This document shows, piece after piece, positions 31,752-47,749 of a stretch of DNA of 64,000 nt. The position numbers and the translations under genes were made by a program. Source of the DNA: Malaya genurostris (Eukaryota > Arthropoda > Insecta > Diptera > Culicidae). The stretch covers positions 143,939,191-144,003,190 of the forward strand of contig NC_080571.1 in assembly GCF_030247185.1 (NCBI RefSeq), read 5' to 3'. The notes below the pieces were generated by a model. The model was given only the letters and a program-made list of their open reading frames with translations, was not told the origin of the DNA and did not search any database. Every line of letters begins with the position of its first letter. The stretch's first letter is position 1.

Positions 31752-34589
31752 CTATTCAACTCGGTTCATGGCTGTTCGCCGCCAGCCTCGGTAGCTGCGA
31801 AGGGTCCGCAGGTCGTCCTCAATTTGATCGATCCATCTTGCCCGCTGCGCGCCTCTTCTTCTTATACCGGTCGGATCATTATCGAGAATCATTTTAACCG
31901 GGTTGTTCTCCGACATTCTAACAACATGCCCGGCCCACCGTAACCGCCCGACCTTGGCCGTTTGGACGAGGGTTGGTCCTCCCAGCAACTGGTGCAGTTC
32001 ATGGTTCATTTGCCTTCTCCACGTACCGTCTTCCATCCGCACTCCACCGAAGATGGTTCGCAACACCTTCCGTTCAAAAACAGCTAGTGCGCGTTGGTCC
32101 TCCGCAAGCATTGTCCAGGACTCATGCCCGTAGAGGATAACCGGTCTGATCAGCGTTTTGTAGATAGTTAACTTCGTACGACGGCGAATTTTGCTCGATC
32201 GAAGCGTCCTGCGCAGTCCAAAGTAAGCACGATTTCCTGACAATATGCGTCTCTGAATTTCTCTGCTGGTGTCATTATCGGCAGTCACCAGTGAGCCCAA
32301 GTACACGAACTCGTCGACCATTTCGATTTCATCACCACCAATCAGAACTCGTAATGGGTGGCTGACGTTATCTTCTCTCGAGCCCCTGCATTTCATGTAC
32401 TTTGTCTTTGACACATTGATGTCTAGTCCGATCCGCTTGGCCTCAGCTTTTAGTCCGATGTACGTATCTTCCATCTTCTCAAAGTTGCGTGCTATAATAT
32501 CAATATCATCAGCGAAACCAAGTAGCTGGACGGACTTTCTGAAAATCGTGCCACTCGTGTCTATCCTCGCTCTTCTTATCACACCCTCCAAAGCAATGTT
32601 GAATAGCAGACACGAAAGGCCATCACCTTGCCGTAGCCCTCTGCGAGTTTCAAAGGGACTCGAGTTTATCCCCGATACTCGAACAACGCACATCACTCGA
32701 TCCATCGTAGCCTTGACCAATCGTATCAGTTTGTCCGGGAATCCGTAGTCGTGCATGATTTTCCATAGCTGTTCTCGATCGATTGTGTCGTAGGCTGATT
32801 TGAAATCGATGAATAAGTGATGTGTGGGCACATTGTATTCGCGGCACTTTTGCAACACCTGGCGGATGGCGAACACTTGGTCCGTGGTAGCACGTTCACC
32901 CATAAATCCTGCCTGATATTGTCCCACGAATTCGTTTGCAATCGGTGAAAGTCGACGGCATAAGATTTGGGAGAGTACCTTGTAGGCGGCGTTCAGCAGA
33001 GTTATCGCGCGGTAATTGCAGCACTCCAGCTTATCGCCCTTTTTGTAGATGGGACACACGATTCCTTCCATCCATTCCTCCGGTAAAATCTCGTCCTCCC
33101 AGATCTTGGTAACGACCCAGTGCAGTGCTTTCACTAGTGCATTACCACCGTGTTTTAGTAGCTCGCTTGGTAGTTGATCAACACCAGCAGCCTTATTATT
33201 TTTCAACCGGCTTACCACCTCCTCCACTTCTTGGAGGTCTGGGACCGGCAGTCTATCGTCCTCCGCACGCGTTCCCAAGTTCGTTACCGCGCCGCCACTT
33301 TCGTATTCCGCCACATCGCCATTGAGGTGCTCGTCGAAATACTGCCGCCACCTCTCGATCACCTCACAGTGGTTCGTGAGAAGATCCCCGTTGGTGTCCT
33401 TGCACATATCGGCCTGTGGCACATGGCCTCTGCGCGAACGGTTCACCTTCTCGTAGAACTTCCTTGTGTCATTAGCACGGAACAGCTGTTCCATCGCTTC
33501 GCGATCTCGGTCTTCCTGTTGGCGCTTTTTTCTACGGGATACCGAGTTTAGTCTGTTCCGCGCCTGTCTGTATCTCTCCTCGTTTGCTCTCGTCCGGTGT
33601 TGCAGCTTACTCGCCCAAGCTGCATTCTTCTCGGCCACTAACTGTTCACATTCGTCGTCGAACCAGTCGTTCCTTACGTTCGGTGCCGCCGTACCTAGCG
33701 TTGCTGAAGCAGTGCTACCTATGGCAGATCGGATGTGTCTCCAGCCATCTTCAAGAGTAGCTGCACCAAGCTGCTCTTCCGTTGGTAGTGCCACTGCCAA
33801 CTGCTGCGCGTAATCTTGGGCTACTCCTGCATCCCGGAGCCGCGCAATGTTAAACCGCGACGATCGGTTTCGACGTCGGGTAGCCACCGTCGAAAGTTTT
33901 GAGCGCATGCATACAGCAACCAAGTAGTGGTCCGAATCTATATTCGCACTGCGGTAGGTGCGAACATTGTTGATGTCCGAGAAGAATTTTCCGTCGATCA
34001 AAACGTGGTCGATTTGGTTTTCGGTTTGTTGGTCAGGTGATCTCCAGGTAGCTTTGTGGATATCCTTGCGGGGAAAGAAGGTGCTTCTGACTACCATTCC
34101 TCGGGAGGCCGCAAAGTTGACACACCGTTGGCCGTTGTTATTCGATGCGGCATGCAGGCTGTTCGGCCCGATTACCGGTCGGTACATTGCCTCCCTTCCT
34201 ACCTGGGCATTCATGTCACCGATGACAATTTTTACGTCTCTGCGTGGGCAGCCGTCATAGACTTGTTCCAGCTGCACGTAGAACGCTTCTTTCTCGTCAT
34301 CGGGTCTCCCTTCATGTGGGCAGTGCACGTTGATGATGCTGTAATTGAAAAAACGGCCTTTAATTCTCAACTTACACATCCTAGCGTTGATCGGCTGCCA
34401 CCCAATCACTCGCTGACGCATCTTGCCCAGCACTATAAAGCCAGTTCCCAGCTCGTTAGTTGTGCCACAGCTTTGGTAGAAGGTAGCCGCTCGATGTCCG
34501 CTTTTCCACACCTTCTGTCCCATCCAACAAAGCTCCTGCAGCGCTACGACGTCGAAGCTGCGAGGATTTAGTTCGTCGTATATTATCAT
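31752..34589 (-). CDS. LINE endonuclease-reverse transcriptase, RTE-like
   Basis: 945 codons from the first Met, with no internal stop. The AP-type endonuclease has the metal-binding Glu at 19 (LQEL), GDMNAQVG at 124-131, IDHVLID at 193-199 and SDHYLV at 219-224. The RT has GVDQLP at 469-474, LFIDFKSAYD at 592-601, RQGDGLS at 653-659 and FADD at 692-695. A C-terminal region with RWAGHVVRM and RWIDQIEDD follows. The conserved first endonuclease block (WKLGTWN) lies in the same frame upstream of this Met, at about 34640-34620. The frame is open back to a double TAA near 34732, so translation probably starts upstream by an unusual route or the true Met has been lost. Confidence 0.92.
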   Translation of the reverse strand: MIIYDELNPRSFDVVALQELCWMGQKVWKSGHRAATFYQSCGTTNELGTGFIVLGKMRQRVIGWQPINARMCKLRIKGRFFNYSIINVHCPHEGRPDDEKEAFYVQLEQVYDGCPRRDVKIVIGDMNAQVGREAMYRPVIGPNSLHAASNNNGQRCVNFAASRGMVVRSTFFPRKDIHKATWRSPDQQTENQIDHVLIDGKFFSDINNVRTYRSANIDSDHYLVAVCMRSKLSTVATRRRNRSSRFNIARLRDAGVAQDYAQQLAVALPTEEQLGAATLEDGWRHIRSAIGSTASATLGTAAPNVRNDWFDDECEQLVAEKNAAWASKLQHRTRANEERYRQARNRLNSVSRRKKRQQEDRDREAMEQLFRANDTRKFYEKVNRSRRGHVPQADMCKDTNGDLLTNHCEVIERWRQYFDEHLNGDVAEYESGGAVTNLGTRAEDDRLPVPDLQEVEEVVSRLKNNKAAGVDQLPSELLKHGGNALVKALHWVVTKIWEDEILPEEWMEGIVCPIYKKGDKLECCNYRAITLLNAAYKVLSQILCRRLSPIANEFVGQYQAGFMGERATTDQVFAIRQVLQKCREYNVPTHHLFIDFKSAYDTIDREQLWKIMHDYGFPDKLIRLVKATMDRVMCVVRVSGINSSPFETRRGLRQGDGLSCLLFNIALEGVIRRARIDTSGTIFRKSVQLLGFADDIDIIARNFEKMEDTYIGLKAEAKRIGLDINVSKTKYMKCRGSREDNVSHPLRVLIGGDEIEMVDEFVYLGSLVTADNDTSREIQRRILSGNRAYFGLRRTLRSSKIRRRTKLTIYKTLIRPVILYGHESWTMLAEDQRALAVFERKVLRTIFGGVRMEDGTWRRQMNHELHQLLGGPTLVQTAKVGRLRWAGHVVRMSENNPVKMILDNDPTGIRRRGAQRARWIDQIEDDLRTLRSYRGWRRTAMNRVE

Positions 34590-35131
34590 GTCGCAGCCTG
34601 CGAAACCTAGCGACTTGCAGTTCCATGTTCCAAGTTTCCAATCGTAGTCCTTATTTCGTCGCGTGGGTCTATGCCGATTGTTCCGGGTCGTATTATCTCC
34701 TGTATTGTTTGTAATTAAAGTTTTATGGGCGGCTTATTAGGCCTACGCCAACCCCCTGTCTCGCCGGAGGATCATCGTGCTTGCTCTGTTTAACGTCCCA
34801 ACTAGCACTAGGACGATCCCGTTGGTGGGGTTGCCACCTTGGATTTAGCTGGACGGGATGCAGCATTTCATACTCAGCCGCTGGATACCAGAACAGACGC
34901 TGTTTGAAGCCGCTCCTAACATGGAGTACAGACGCTCCGACATCCTCTAAAGAGGACCCCCTTCCCTGTCAGCATACGACCAAGGTCCCACCGGGGTTGG
35001 TTACCCGATCTTTCCTATGGTTGCTCGTACCCCAGCCGGCACCGCGGGGAGGTAGGGATAGGAGTTACTGGACAAGAGGCTGAGAACCACAATGGGGCCT
35101 GAATTGCGCATTGTCCAGTCGTTTACCAGCC
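34590..35131 (-). other. 5' part of the RTE-like LINE
   Basis: About 150 bp next to the CDS are in frame with it and encode the missing endonuclease start. The remaining ~390 bp, GC-richer than the neighbourhood, are the 5'UTR and probable promoter region. No motif is identified. Confidence 0.55.
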
Positions 35132-35140
35132 AGGAAAGGT

Positions 35141-36162
35141 CTTGTGGTCATAAAAAAAATCCTGAATATTATTTATATCCGACTTCCGGTTCCGGAGTTA
35201 TGGGATAAAATGCGCAAAAAAATGAAAACGTGTGTTTAAACTTTTCTCATAGATGGCGCGACCGATTTTCACAAACTTAGCTCCTATTGTTCCATATGTA
35301 ATTAATGAATTTCACCCGGATCCAGAAATAGAGGGTAAAGTGTGTTTAAAATTTTATACCATCACTGAAAAGGGCGAAAAACCGGAAAAAATTTCTAAAT
35401 CGACCTCAAATCTTCTCCAATTGATAGTTTTTAATAGTAGACGGTCAAACAAACCGATTTCAGTTATTCTTTCAAGAATCTAAGCAAATTGTTTAGATAA
35501 ATACCACAGTATTATATATGATGGTATGATTGATACGAGAAAGGCATCATTACACCACTAGTTGGATTCAAACAGGTTTTTGCTGGAAAAACGTGTATAA
35601 GTGACGTAACCGACAAAACGCGGTATATTTTTAGGCGCTCAATTTTCTCAGAGATGGCTGAACCGACTTTAACACACTTAGGCTCGTTTGGAAGCTACTT
35701 TCGAGCCATTGATCAAGTTTATAGATCAAATGGCTGTAACTTTTGGCTCCGGAGATATGATTGTATAAATGACGTAACCGACAAAACGCGTTGTAACTTT
35801 ACGCGCTCAATTTTCACAGAGATGGCTGAACCGATTTTAGCAAACTTATGCTCGTTTGGAAGCTACTGTCGAGCCATTGATCAAGTTTAAAATCAATTGG
35901 CTGTAACCTTTGGTTCCGGAGATATGATTGTATAAGTGACGTAACCGACAAAACGCGTTGTATTTTTACGCGCTCAATTTTTTTAAAGATGGCTGTACCG
36001 ATTTTAACAAAATTATGCTCGATTGAAAGCTACTATCGGACCGTTTATCAAGTTCGAAGACCAAAATGTTGCGACTTTTGGTTCCAGAGATATAACGGTA
36101 TAAGTGGTGCTATGGTGATTTTTCAAGATCTATGAAAATTTCACTAAGTGGACTAAGAAGGG
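35141..36162. repeat. family A unit, D-like end and family B monomers
   Basis: 35141-35480 is a family A unit (GGTTCCGGAGTTATGGG, GATGGCGCGACCGATTT). 35500-35575 ends in the D-like GAGAAAGGCATC..ACACCACTAG module. 35600-36100 contains three diverged 168-bp family B monomers. 36100-36162 ends with CACTAAGTGGACTAAGAAGGG, the boundary module. No gene is seen. Confidence 0.75.
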
Positions 36163-40016
<3,854 letters not shown>

Positions 40017-40262
40017 ATTAGATTAGCATCACTGATTACAAATAGGCAACGCAAATGTCAAGCACTAGTTTGGAAAAATGATGCTGACTGTGTGACATAA
40101 ACACTGAAGCATGCTTTTGTGAACTACTCGAATCAATCTGAATCAATTGGTGACAAAATTAGTATCCAAAATTATTTAATAAAAGTATAAAACATATTTT
40201 CATGAGATTGTTATGAAAGAAGAGAAAGGCATTATCACACCACTAGGTGGATTAGGAAGGGT
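40017..40262. repeat. family D module, ~246 bp
   Basis: This reads ATTAGATTAGCATCACTG ... GGCATTATCACACCACTAGG and ends in the GGATTAGGAAGGG boundary. The same module occurs, inverted, at 8611-8870, 57717-57967 and 57968-58220, and in the same orientation in 49788-50180. It sits between the older units and the homogeneous array. Confidence 0.85.
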
Positions 40263-41585
40263 TTTGCCTTTCTCTATAGAAAGGTATTAGAATTGCTGGA
40301 AAAACCGACTTTCGAACGGAGCCTCGGAGACCCATAGTGTTATATACCATTCGACTCAGCTCGACGAGATCGGAAAATGTCTGTGTGTGTGTATGTGTGT
40401 ATGTGTGTATGTGTGTGCACTTTTCGAAGATATTTGAACGCGCTCAATTTTCTCAGAGATGGCTCAACCGATTTTAACAAACTTAGGCTCGTTTGAAAGC
40501 TACTATCGGGGCATTGATCAAGTTCGAAGATAAAATGGCTGTGACTTTTGGTTCCGGAGATATGATTGTATAAGTGACGTAACCGACAAAAAGCGTTGTA
40601 TTTGAACGCGCTCAATTTTCTCAGAGATGGCTGAACCGATTTGAACAAACTTGGACTCGTTTGAAAGCTACTGGCGGGCCATTGATCAAGTTCGAAGATC
40701 AAATGGCTGTGACTTTTGGTTCCGGAGATATGATTGTATAAGTGACGTAACCGACAAAAAGCGTTGTATTTGAACGCGCTCAATTTTCTCAGAGATGGCT
40801 GATCCGATTTTAACAAACTTGGGCTCGTTCGAAAGCTACTGTCGGGCCGCTGATCAAGTTCGAAGATCAAATGGTTGTGACTTTTGGTTCCAGATATATG
40901 ATGGTATAAGTGACGTAACCGACAAAACACGTTGATTTTTACCGCTCTTGTATATATAAGGGTGCCAAAATTTTGGGATCAACTCTATTTTCGTAAAGTT
41001 CTAGTGCTCAAAAGTTTAAGCACCTCGAAAAAAGCCTTCATGCAAAATTTGACCTAAATCGGACATGCTTAAGGGGTGCTGCCCGGTGGTAAAGGTTTGA
41101 CAATTATCGATCTTGAAAAAGCACCATAGGGGGGAGTACATGAAATTTCCAAAATCGAAAATTTTTTTTGATGCCAAAACTCTTAAAACTGCATAAAACA
41201 TCGAAATTTAGTGTCATCTCAAAAAAAAATTTTTTTGAAAAAATCAACTTTCCGGGACTTAGAAAAATTTTCATATTTTTTCTAAGTCCCAAAAAGTCGA
41301 TTTTTTCAAAAAAAATTTTTTTCGAGATGACACTAAATCTCGACGTTTCATGCAATTCTAAGCCTTTTGGCATCAAAAATTTTTTTTCGATTTCGAAAAT
41401 TTCATGTACTCCCCCCTATGGTGATTTTTCAAGATATATGAAAACATCACTAAGTGGACTAAGAAGGCTTTTTGCCTTTCTCTATAGAAAGGTATTAGAA
41501 TTGCTGGAAAAACCGACTTTCGAACGGAGCCTCGGAGACCCATAGTGTTATATACCATTCGACTCAGCTCGACGAGATCGGAAAA

Positions 41586-41627
<42 letters not shown>

Positions 41628-42817
41628 TATGTGTGTATGTGTGTGCACTTTTCGAAGATATTTGAACGCGCTCAATTTTCTCAGAGATGGCTCAACCGAT
41701 TTTAACAAACTTAGGCTCGTTTGAAAGCTACTATCGGGGCATTGATCAAGTTCGAAGATAAAATGGCTGTGACTTTTGGTTCCGGAGATATGATTGTATA
41801 AGTGACGTAACCGACAAAAAGCGTTGTATTTGAACGCGCTCAATTTTCTCAGAGATGGCTGAACCGATTTGAACAAACTTGGACTCGTTTGAAAGCTACT
41901 GGCGGGCCATTGATCAAGTTCGAAGATCAAATGGCTGTGACTTTTGGTTCCGGAGATATGATTGTATAAGTGACGTAACCGACAAAAAGCGTTGTATTTG
42001 AACGCGCTCAATTTTCTCAGAGATGGCTGATCCGATTTTAACAAACTTGGGCTCGTTCGAAAGCTACTGTCGGGCCGCTGATCAAGTTCGAAGATCAAAT
42101 GGTTGTGACTTTTGGTTCCAGATATATGATGGTATAAGTGACGTAACCGACAAAACACGTTGATTTTTACCGCTCTTGTATATATAAGGGTGCCAAAATT
42201 TTGGGATCAACTCTATTTTCGTAAAGTTCTAGTGCTCAAAAGTTTAAGCACCTCGAAAAAAGCCTTCATGCAAAATTTGACCTAAATCGGACATGCTTAA
42301 GGGGTGCTGCCCGGTGGTAAAGGTTTGACAATTATCGATCTTGAAAAAGCACCATAGGGGGGAGTACATGAAATTTCCAAAATCGAAAATTTTTTTTGAT
42401 GCCAAAACTCTTAAAACTGCATAAAACATCGAAATTTAGTGTCATCTCAAAAAAAAATTTTTTTGAAAAAATCAACTTTCCGGGACTTAGAAAAATTTTC
42501 ATATTTTTTCTAAGTCCCAAAAAGTCGATTTTTTCAAAAAAAATTTTTTTCGAGATGACACTAAATCTCGACGTTTCATGCAATTCTAAGCCTTTTGGCA
42601 TCAAAAATTTTTTTTCGATTTCGAAAATTTCATGTACTCCCCCCTATGGTGATTTTTCAAGATATATGAAAACATCACTAAGTGGACTAAGAAGGCTTTT
42701 TGCCTTTCTCTATAGAAAGGTATTAGAATTGCTGGAAAAACCGACTTTCGAACGGAGCCTCGGAGACCCATAGTGTTATATACCATTCGACTCAGCTCGA
42801 CGAGATCGGAAAATGTC

Positions 42818-42849
<32 letters not shown>

Positions 42850-44035
42850 TATGTGTGTATGTGTGTGCACTTTTCGAAGATATTTGAACGCGCTCAATTT
42901 TCTCAGAGATGGCTCAACCGATTTTAACAAACTTAGGCTCGTTTGAAAGCTACTATCGGGGCATTGATCAAGTTCGAAGATAAAATGGCTGTGACTTTTG
43001 GTTCCGGAGATATGATTGTATAAGTGACGTAACCGACAAAAAGCGTTGTATTTGAACGCGCTCAATTTTCTCAGAGATGGCTGAACCGATTTGAACAAAC
43101 TTGGACTCGTTTGAAAGCTACTGGCGGGCCATTGATCAAGTTCGAAGATCAAATGGCTGTGACTTTTGGTTCCGGAGATATGATTGTATAAGTGACGTAA
43201 CCGACAAAAAGCGTTGTATTTGAACGCGCTCAATTTTCTCAGAGATGGCTGATCCGATTTTAACAAACTTGGGCTCGTTCGAAAGCTACTGTCGGGCCGC
43301 TGATCAAGTTCGAAGATCAAATGGTTGTGACTTTTGGTTCCAGATATATGATGGTATAAGTGACGTAACCGACAAAACACGTTGATTTTTACCGCTCTTG
43401 TATATATAAGGGTGCCAAAATTTTGGGATCAACTCTATTTTCGTAAAGTTCTAGTGCTCAAAAGTTTAAGCACCTCGAAAAAAGCCTTCATGCAAAATTT
43501 GACCTAAATCGGACATGCTTAAGGGGTGCTGCCCGGTGGTAAAGGTTTGACAATTATCGATCTTGAAAAAGCACCATAGGGGGGAGTACATGAAATTTCC
43601 AAAATCGAAAATTTTTTTTGATGCCAAAACTCTTAAAACTGCATAAAACATCGAAATTTAGTGTCATCTCAAAAAAAAATTTTTTTGAAAAAATCAACTT
43701 TCCGGGACTTAGAAAAATTTTCATATTTTTTCTAAGTCCCAAAAAGTCGATTTTTTCAAAAAAAATTTTTTTCGAGATGACACTAAATCTCGACGTTTCA
43801 TGCAATTCTAAGCCTTTTGGCATCAAAAATTTTTTTTCGATTTCGAAAATTTCATGTACTCCCCCCTATGGTGATTTTTCAAGATATATGAAAACATCAC
43901 TAAGTGGACTAAGAAGGCTTTTTGCCTTTCTCTATAGAAAGGTATTAGAATTGCTGGAAAAACCGACTTTCGAACGGAGCCTCGGAGACCCATAGTGTTA
44001 TATACCATTCGACTCAGCTCGACGAGATCGGAAAA

Positions 44036-44073
<38 letters not shown>

Positions 44074-45259
44074 TATGTGTGTATGTGTGTGCACTTTTCG
44101 AAGATATTTGAACGCGCTCAATTTTCTCAGAGATGGCTCAACCGATTTTAACAAACTTAGGCTCGTTTGAAAGCTACTATCGGGGCATTGATCAAGTTCG
44201 AAGATAAAATGGCTGTGACTTTTGGTTCCGGAGATATGATTGTATAAGTGACGTAACCGACAAAAAGCGTTGTATTTGAACGCGCTCAATTTTCTCAGAG
44301 ATGGCTGAACCGATTTGAACAAACTTGGACTCGTTTGAAAGCTACTGGCGGGCCATTGATCAAGTTCGAAGATCAAATGGCTGTGACTTTTGGTTCCGGA
44401 GATATGATTGTATAAGTGACGTAACCGACAAAAAGCGTTGTATTTGAACGCGCTCAATTTTCTCAGAGATGGCTGATCCGATTTTAACAAACTTGGGCTC
44501 GTTCGAAAGCTACTGTCGGGCCGCTGATCAAGTTCGAAGATCAAATGGTTGTGACTTTTGGTTCCAGATATATGATGGTATAAGTGACGTAACCGACAAA
44601 ACACGTTGATTTTTACCGCTCTTGTATATATAAGGGTGCCAAAATTTTGGGATCAACTCTATTTTCGTAAAGTTCTAGTGCTCAAAAGTTTAAGCACCTC
44701 GAAAAAAGCCTTCATGCAAAATTTGACCTAAATCGGACATGCTTAAGGGGTGCTGCCCGGTGGTAAAGGTTTGACAATTATCGATCTTGAAAAAGCACCA
44801 TAGGGGGGAGTACATGAAATTTCCAAAATCGAAAATTTTTTTTGATGCCAAAACTCTTAAAACTGCATAAAACATCGAAATTTAGTGTCATCTCAAAAAA
44901 AAATTTTTTTGAAAAAATCAACTTTCCGGGACTTAGAAAAATTTTCATATTTTTTCTAAGTCCCAAAAAGTCGATTTTTTCAAAAAAAATTTTTTTCGAG
45001 ATGACACTAAATCTCGACGTTTCATGCAATTCTAAGCCTTTTGGCATCAAAAATTTTTTTTCGATTTCGAAAATTTCATGTACTCCCCCCTATGGTGATT
45101 TTTCAAGATATATGAAAACATCACTAAGTGGACTAAGAAGGCTTTTTGCCTTTCTCTATAGAAAGGTATTAGAATTGCTGGAAAAACCGACTTTCGAACG
45201 GAGCCTCGGAGACCCATAGTGTTATATACCATTCGACTCAGCTCGACGAGATCGGAAAA

Positions 45260-45299
<40 letters not shown>

Positions 45300-46485
45300 T
45301 ATGTGTGTATGTGTGTGCACTTTTCGAAGATATTTGAACGCGCTCAATTTTCTCAGAGATGGCTCAACCGATTTTAACAAACTTAGGCTCGTTTGAAAGC
45401 TACTATCGGGGCATTGATCAAGTTCGAAGATAAAATGGCTGTGACTTTTGGTTCCGGAGATATGATTGTATAAGTGACGTAACCGACAAAAAGCGTTGTA
45501 TTTGAACGCGCTCAATTTTCTCAGAGATGGCTGAACCGATTTGAACAAACTTGGACTCGTTTGAAAGCTACTGGCGGGCCATTGATCAAGTTCGAAGATC
45601 AAATGGCTGTGACTTTTGGTTCCGGAGATATGATTGTATAAGTGACGTAACCGACAAAAAGCGTTGTATTTGAACGCGCTCAATTTTCTCAGAGATGGCT
45701 GATCCGATTTTAACAAACTTGGGCTCGTTCGAAAGCTACTGTCGGGCCGCTGATCAAGTTCGAAGATCAAATGGTTGTGACTTTTGGTTCCAGATATATG
45801 ATGGTATAAGTGACGTAACCGACAAAACACGTTGATTTTTACCGCTCTTGTATATATAAGGGTGCCAAAATTTTGGGATCAACTCTATTTTCGTAAAGTT
45901 CTAGTGCTCAAAAGTTTAAGCACCTCGAAAAAAGCCTTCATGCAAAATTTGACCTAAATCGGACATGCTTAAGGGGTGCTGCCCGGTGGTAAAGGTTTGA
46001 CAATTATCGATCTTGAAAAAGCACCATAGGGGGGAGTACATGAAATTTCCAAAATCGAAAATTTTTTTTGATGCCAAAACTCTTAAAACTGCATAAAACA
46101 TCGAAATTTAGTGTCATCTCAAAAAAAAATTTTTTTGAAAAAATCAACTTTCCGGGACTTAGAAAAATTTTCATATTTTTTCTAAGTCCCAAAAAGTCGA
46201 TTTTTTCAAAAAAAATTTTTTTCGAGATGACACTAAATCTCGACGTTTCATGCAATTCTAAGCCTTTTGGCATCAAAAATTTTTTTTCGATTTCGAAAAT
46301 TTCATGTACTCCCCCCTATGGTGATTTTTCAAGATATATGAAAACATCACTAAGTGGACTAAGAAGGCTTTTTGCCTTTCTCTATAGAAAGGTATTAGAA
46401 TTGCTGGAAAAACCGACTTTCGAACGGAGCCTCGGAGACCCATAGTGTTATATACCATTCGACTCAGCTCGACGAGATCGGAAAA

Positions 46486-46523
<38 letters not shown>

Positions 46524-47709
46524 TATGTGTGTATGTGTGTGCACTTTTCGAAGATATTTGAACGCGCTCAATTTTCTCAGAGATGGCTCAACCGATTTTA
46601 ACAAACTTAGGCTCGTTTGAAAGCTACTATCGGGGCATTGATCAAGTTCGAAGATAAAATGGCTGTGACTTTTGGTTCCGGAGATATGATTGTATAAGTG
46701 ACGTAACCGACAAAAAGCGTTGTATTTGAACGCGCTCAATTTTCTCAGAGATGGCTGAACCGATTTGAACAAACTTGGACTCGTTTGAAAGCTACTGGCG
46801 GGCCATTGATCAAGTTCGAAGATCAAATGGCTGTGACTTTTGGTTCCGGAGATATGATTGTATAAGTGACGTAACCGACAAAAAGCGTTGTATTTGAACG
46901 CGCTCAATTTTCTCAGAGATGGCTGATCCGATTTTAACAAACTTGGGCTCGTTCGAAAGCTACTGTCGGGCCGCTGATCAAGTTCGAAGATCAAATGGTT
47001 GTGACTTTTGGTTCCAGATATATGATGGTATAAGTGACGTAACCGACAAAACACGTTGATTTTTACCGCTCTTGTATATATAAGGGTGCCAAAATTTTGG
47101 GATCAACTCTATTTTCGTAAAGTTCTAGTGCTCAAAAGTTTAAGCACCTCGAAAAAAGCCTTCATGCAAAATTTGACCTAAATCGGACATGCTTAAGGGG
47201 TGCTGCCCGGTGGTAAAGGTTTGACAATTATCGATCTTGAAAAAGCACCATAGGGGGGAGTACATGAAATTTCCAAAATCGAAAATTTTTTTTGATGCCA
47301 AAACTCTTAAAACTGCATAAAACATCGAAATTTAGTGTCATCTCAAAAAAAAATTTTTTTGAAAAAATCAACTTTCCGGGACTTAGAAAAATTTTCATAT
47401 TTTTTCTAAGTCCCAAAAAGTCGATTTTTTCAAAAAAAATTTTTTTCGAGATGACACTAAATCTCGACGTTTCATGCAATTCTAAGCCTTTTGGCATCAA
47501 AAATTTTTTTTCGATTTCGAAAATTTCATGTACTCCCCCCTATGGTGATTTTTCAAGATATATGAAAACATCACTAAGTGGACTAAGAAGGCTTTTTGCC
47601 TTTCTCTATAGAAAGGTATTAGAATTGCTGGAAAAACCGACTTTCGAACGGAGCCTCGGAGACCCATAGTGTTATATACCATTCGACTCAGCTCGACGAG
47701 ATCGGAAAA

Positions 47710-47749
<40 letters not shown>

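Larger units (their letters stand above)
31689..35131 (-). mobile_element. RTE-like LINE, apparently full length
   Basis: A 3443-bp element on the minus strand with one long ORF. A 9-bp target-site duplication AGGAAAGGT is at 31680-31688 and 35132-35140. The minus-strand 3' end carries an AGTAAGAGAGTAAGTA-like short-repeat tail in place of poly(A). The size, single ORF and tail type fit the RTE group; the clade name is by eye. It is inserted in a family A/B repeat whose sequence resumes in phase at 35141. Confidence 0.85.

Noticed and set aside
32269..34571. Plus-strand ORFs of 100-171 codons opposite the RTE-like LINE
   Set aside because: They are shadows of the 945-codon minus-strand frame, which carries all the catalytic motifs.
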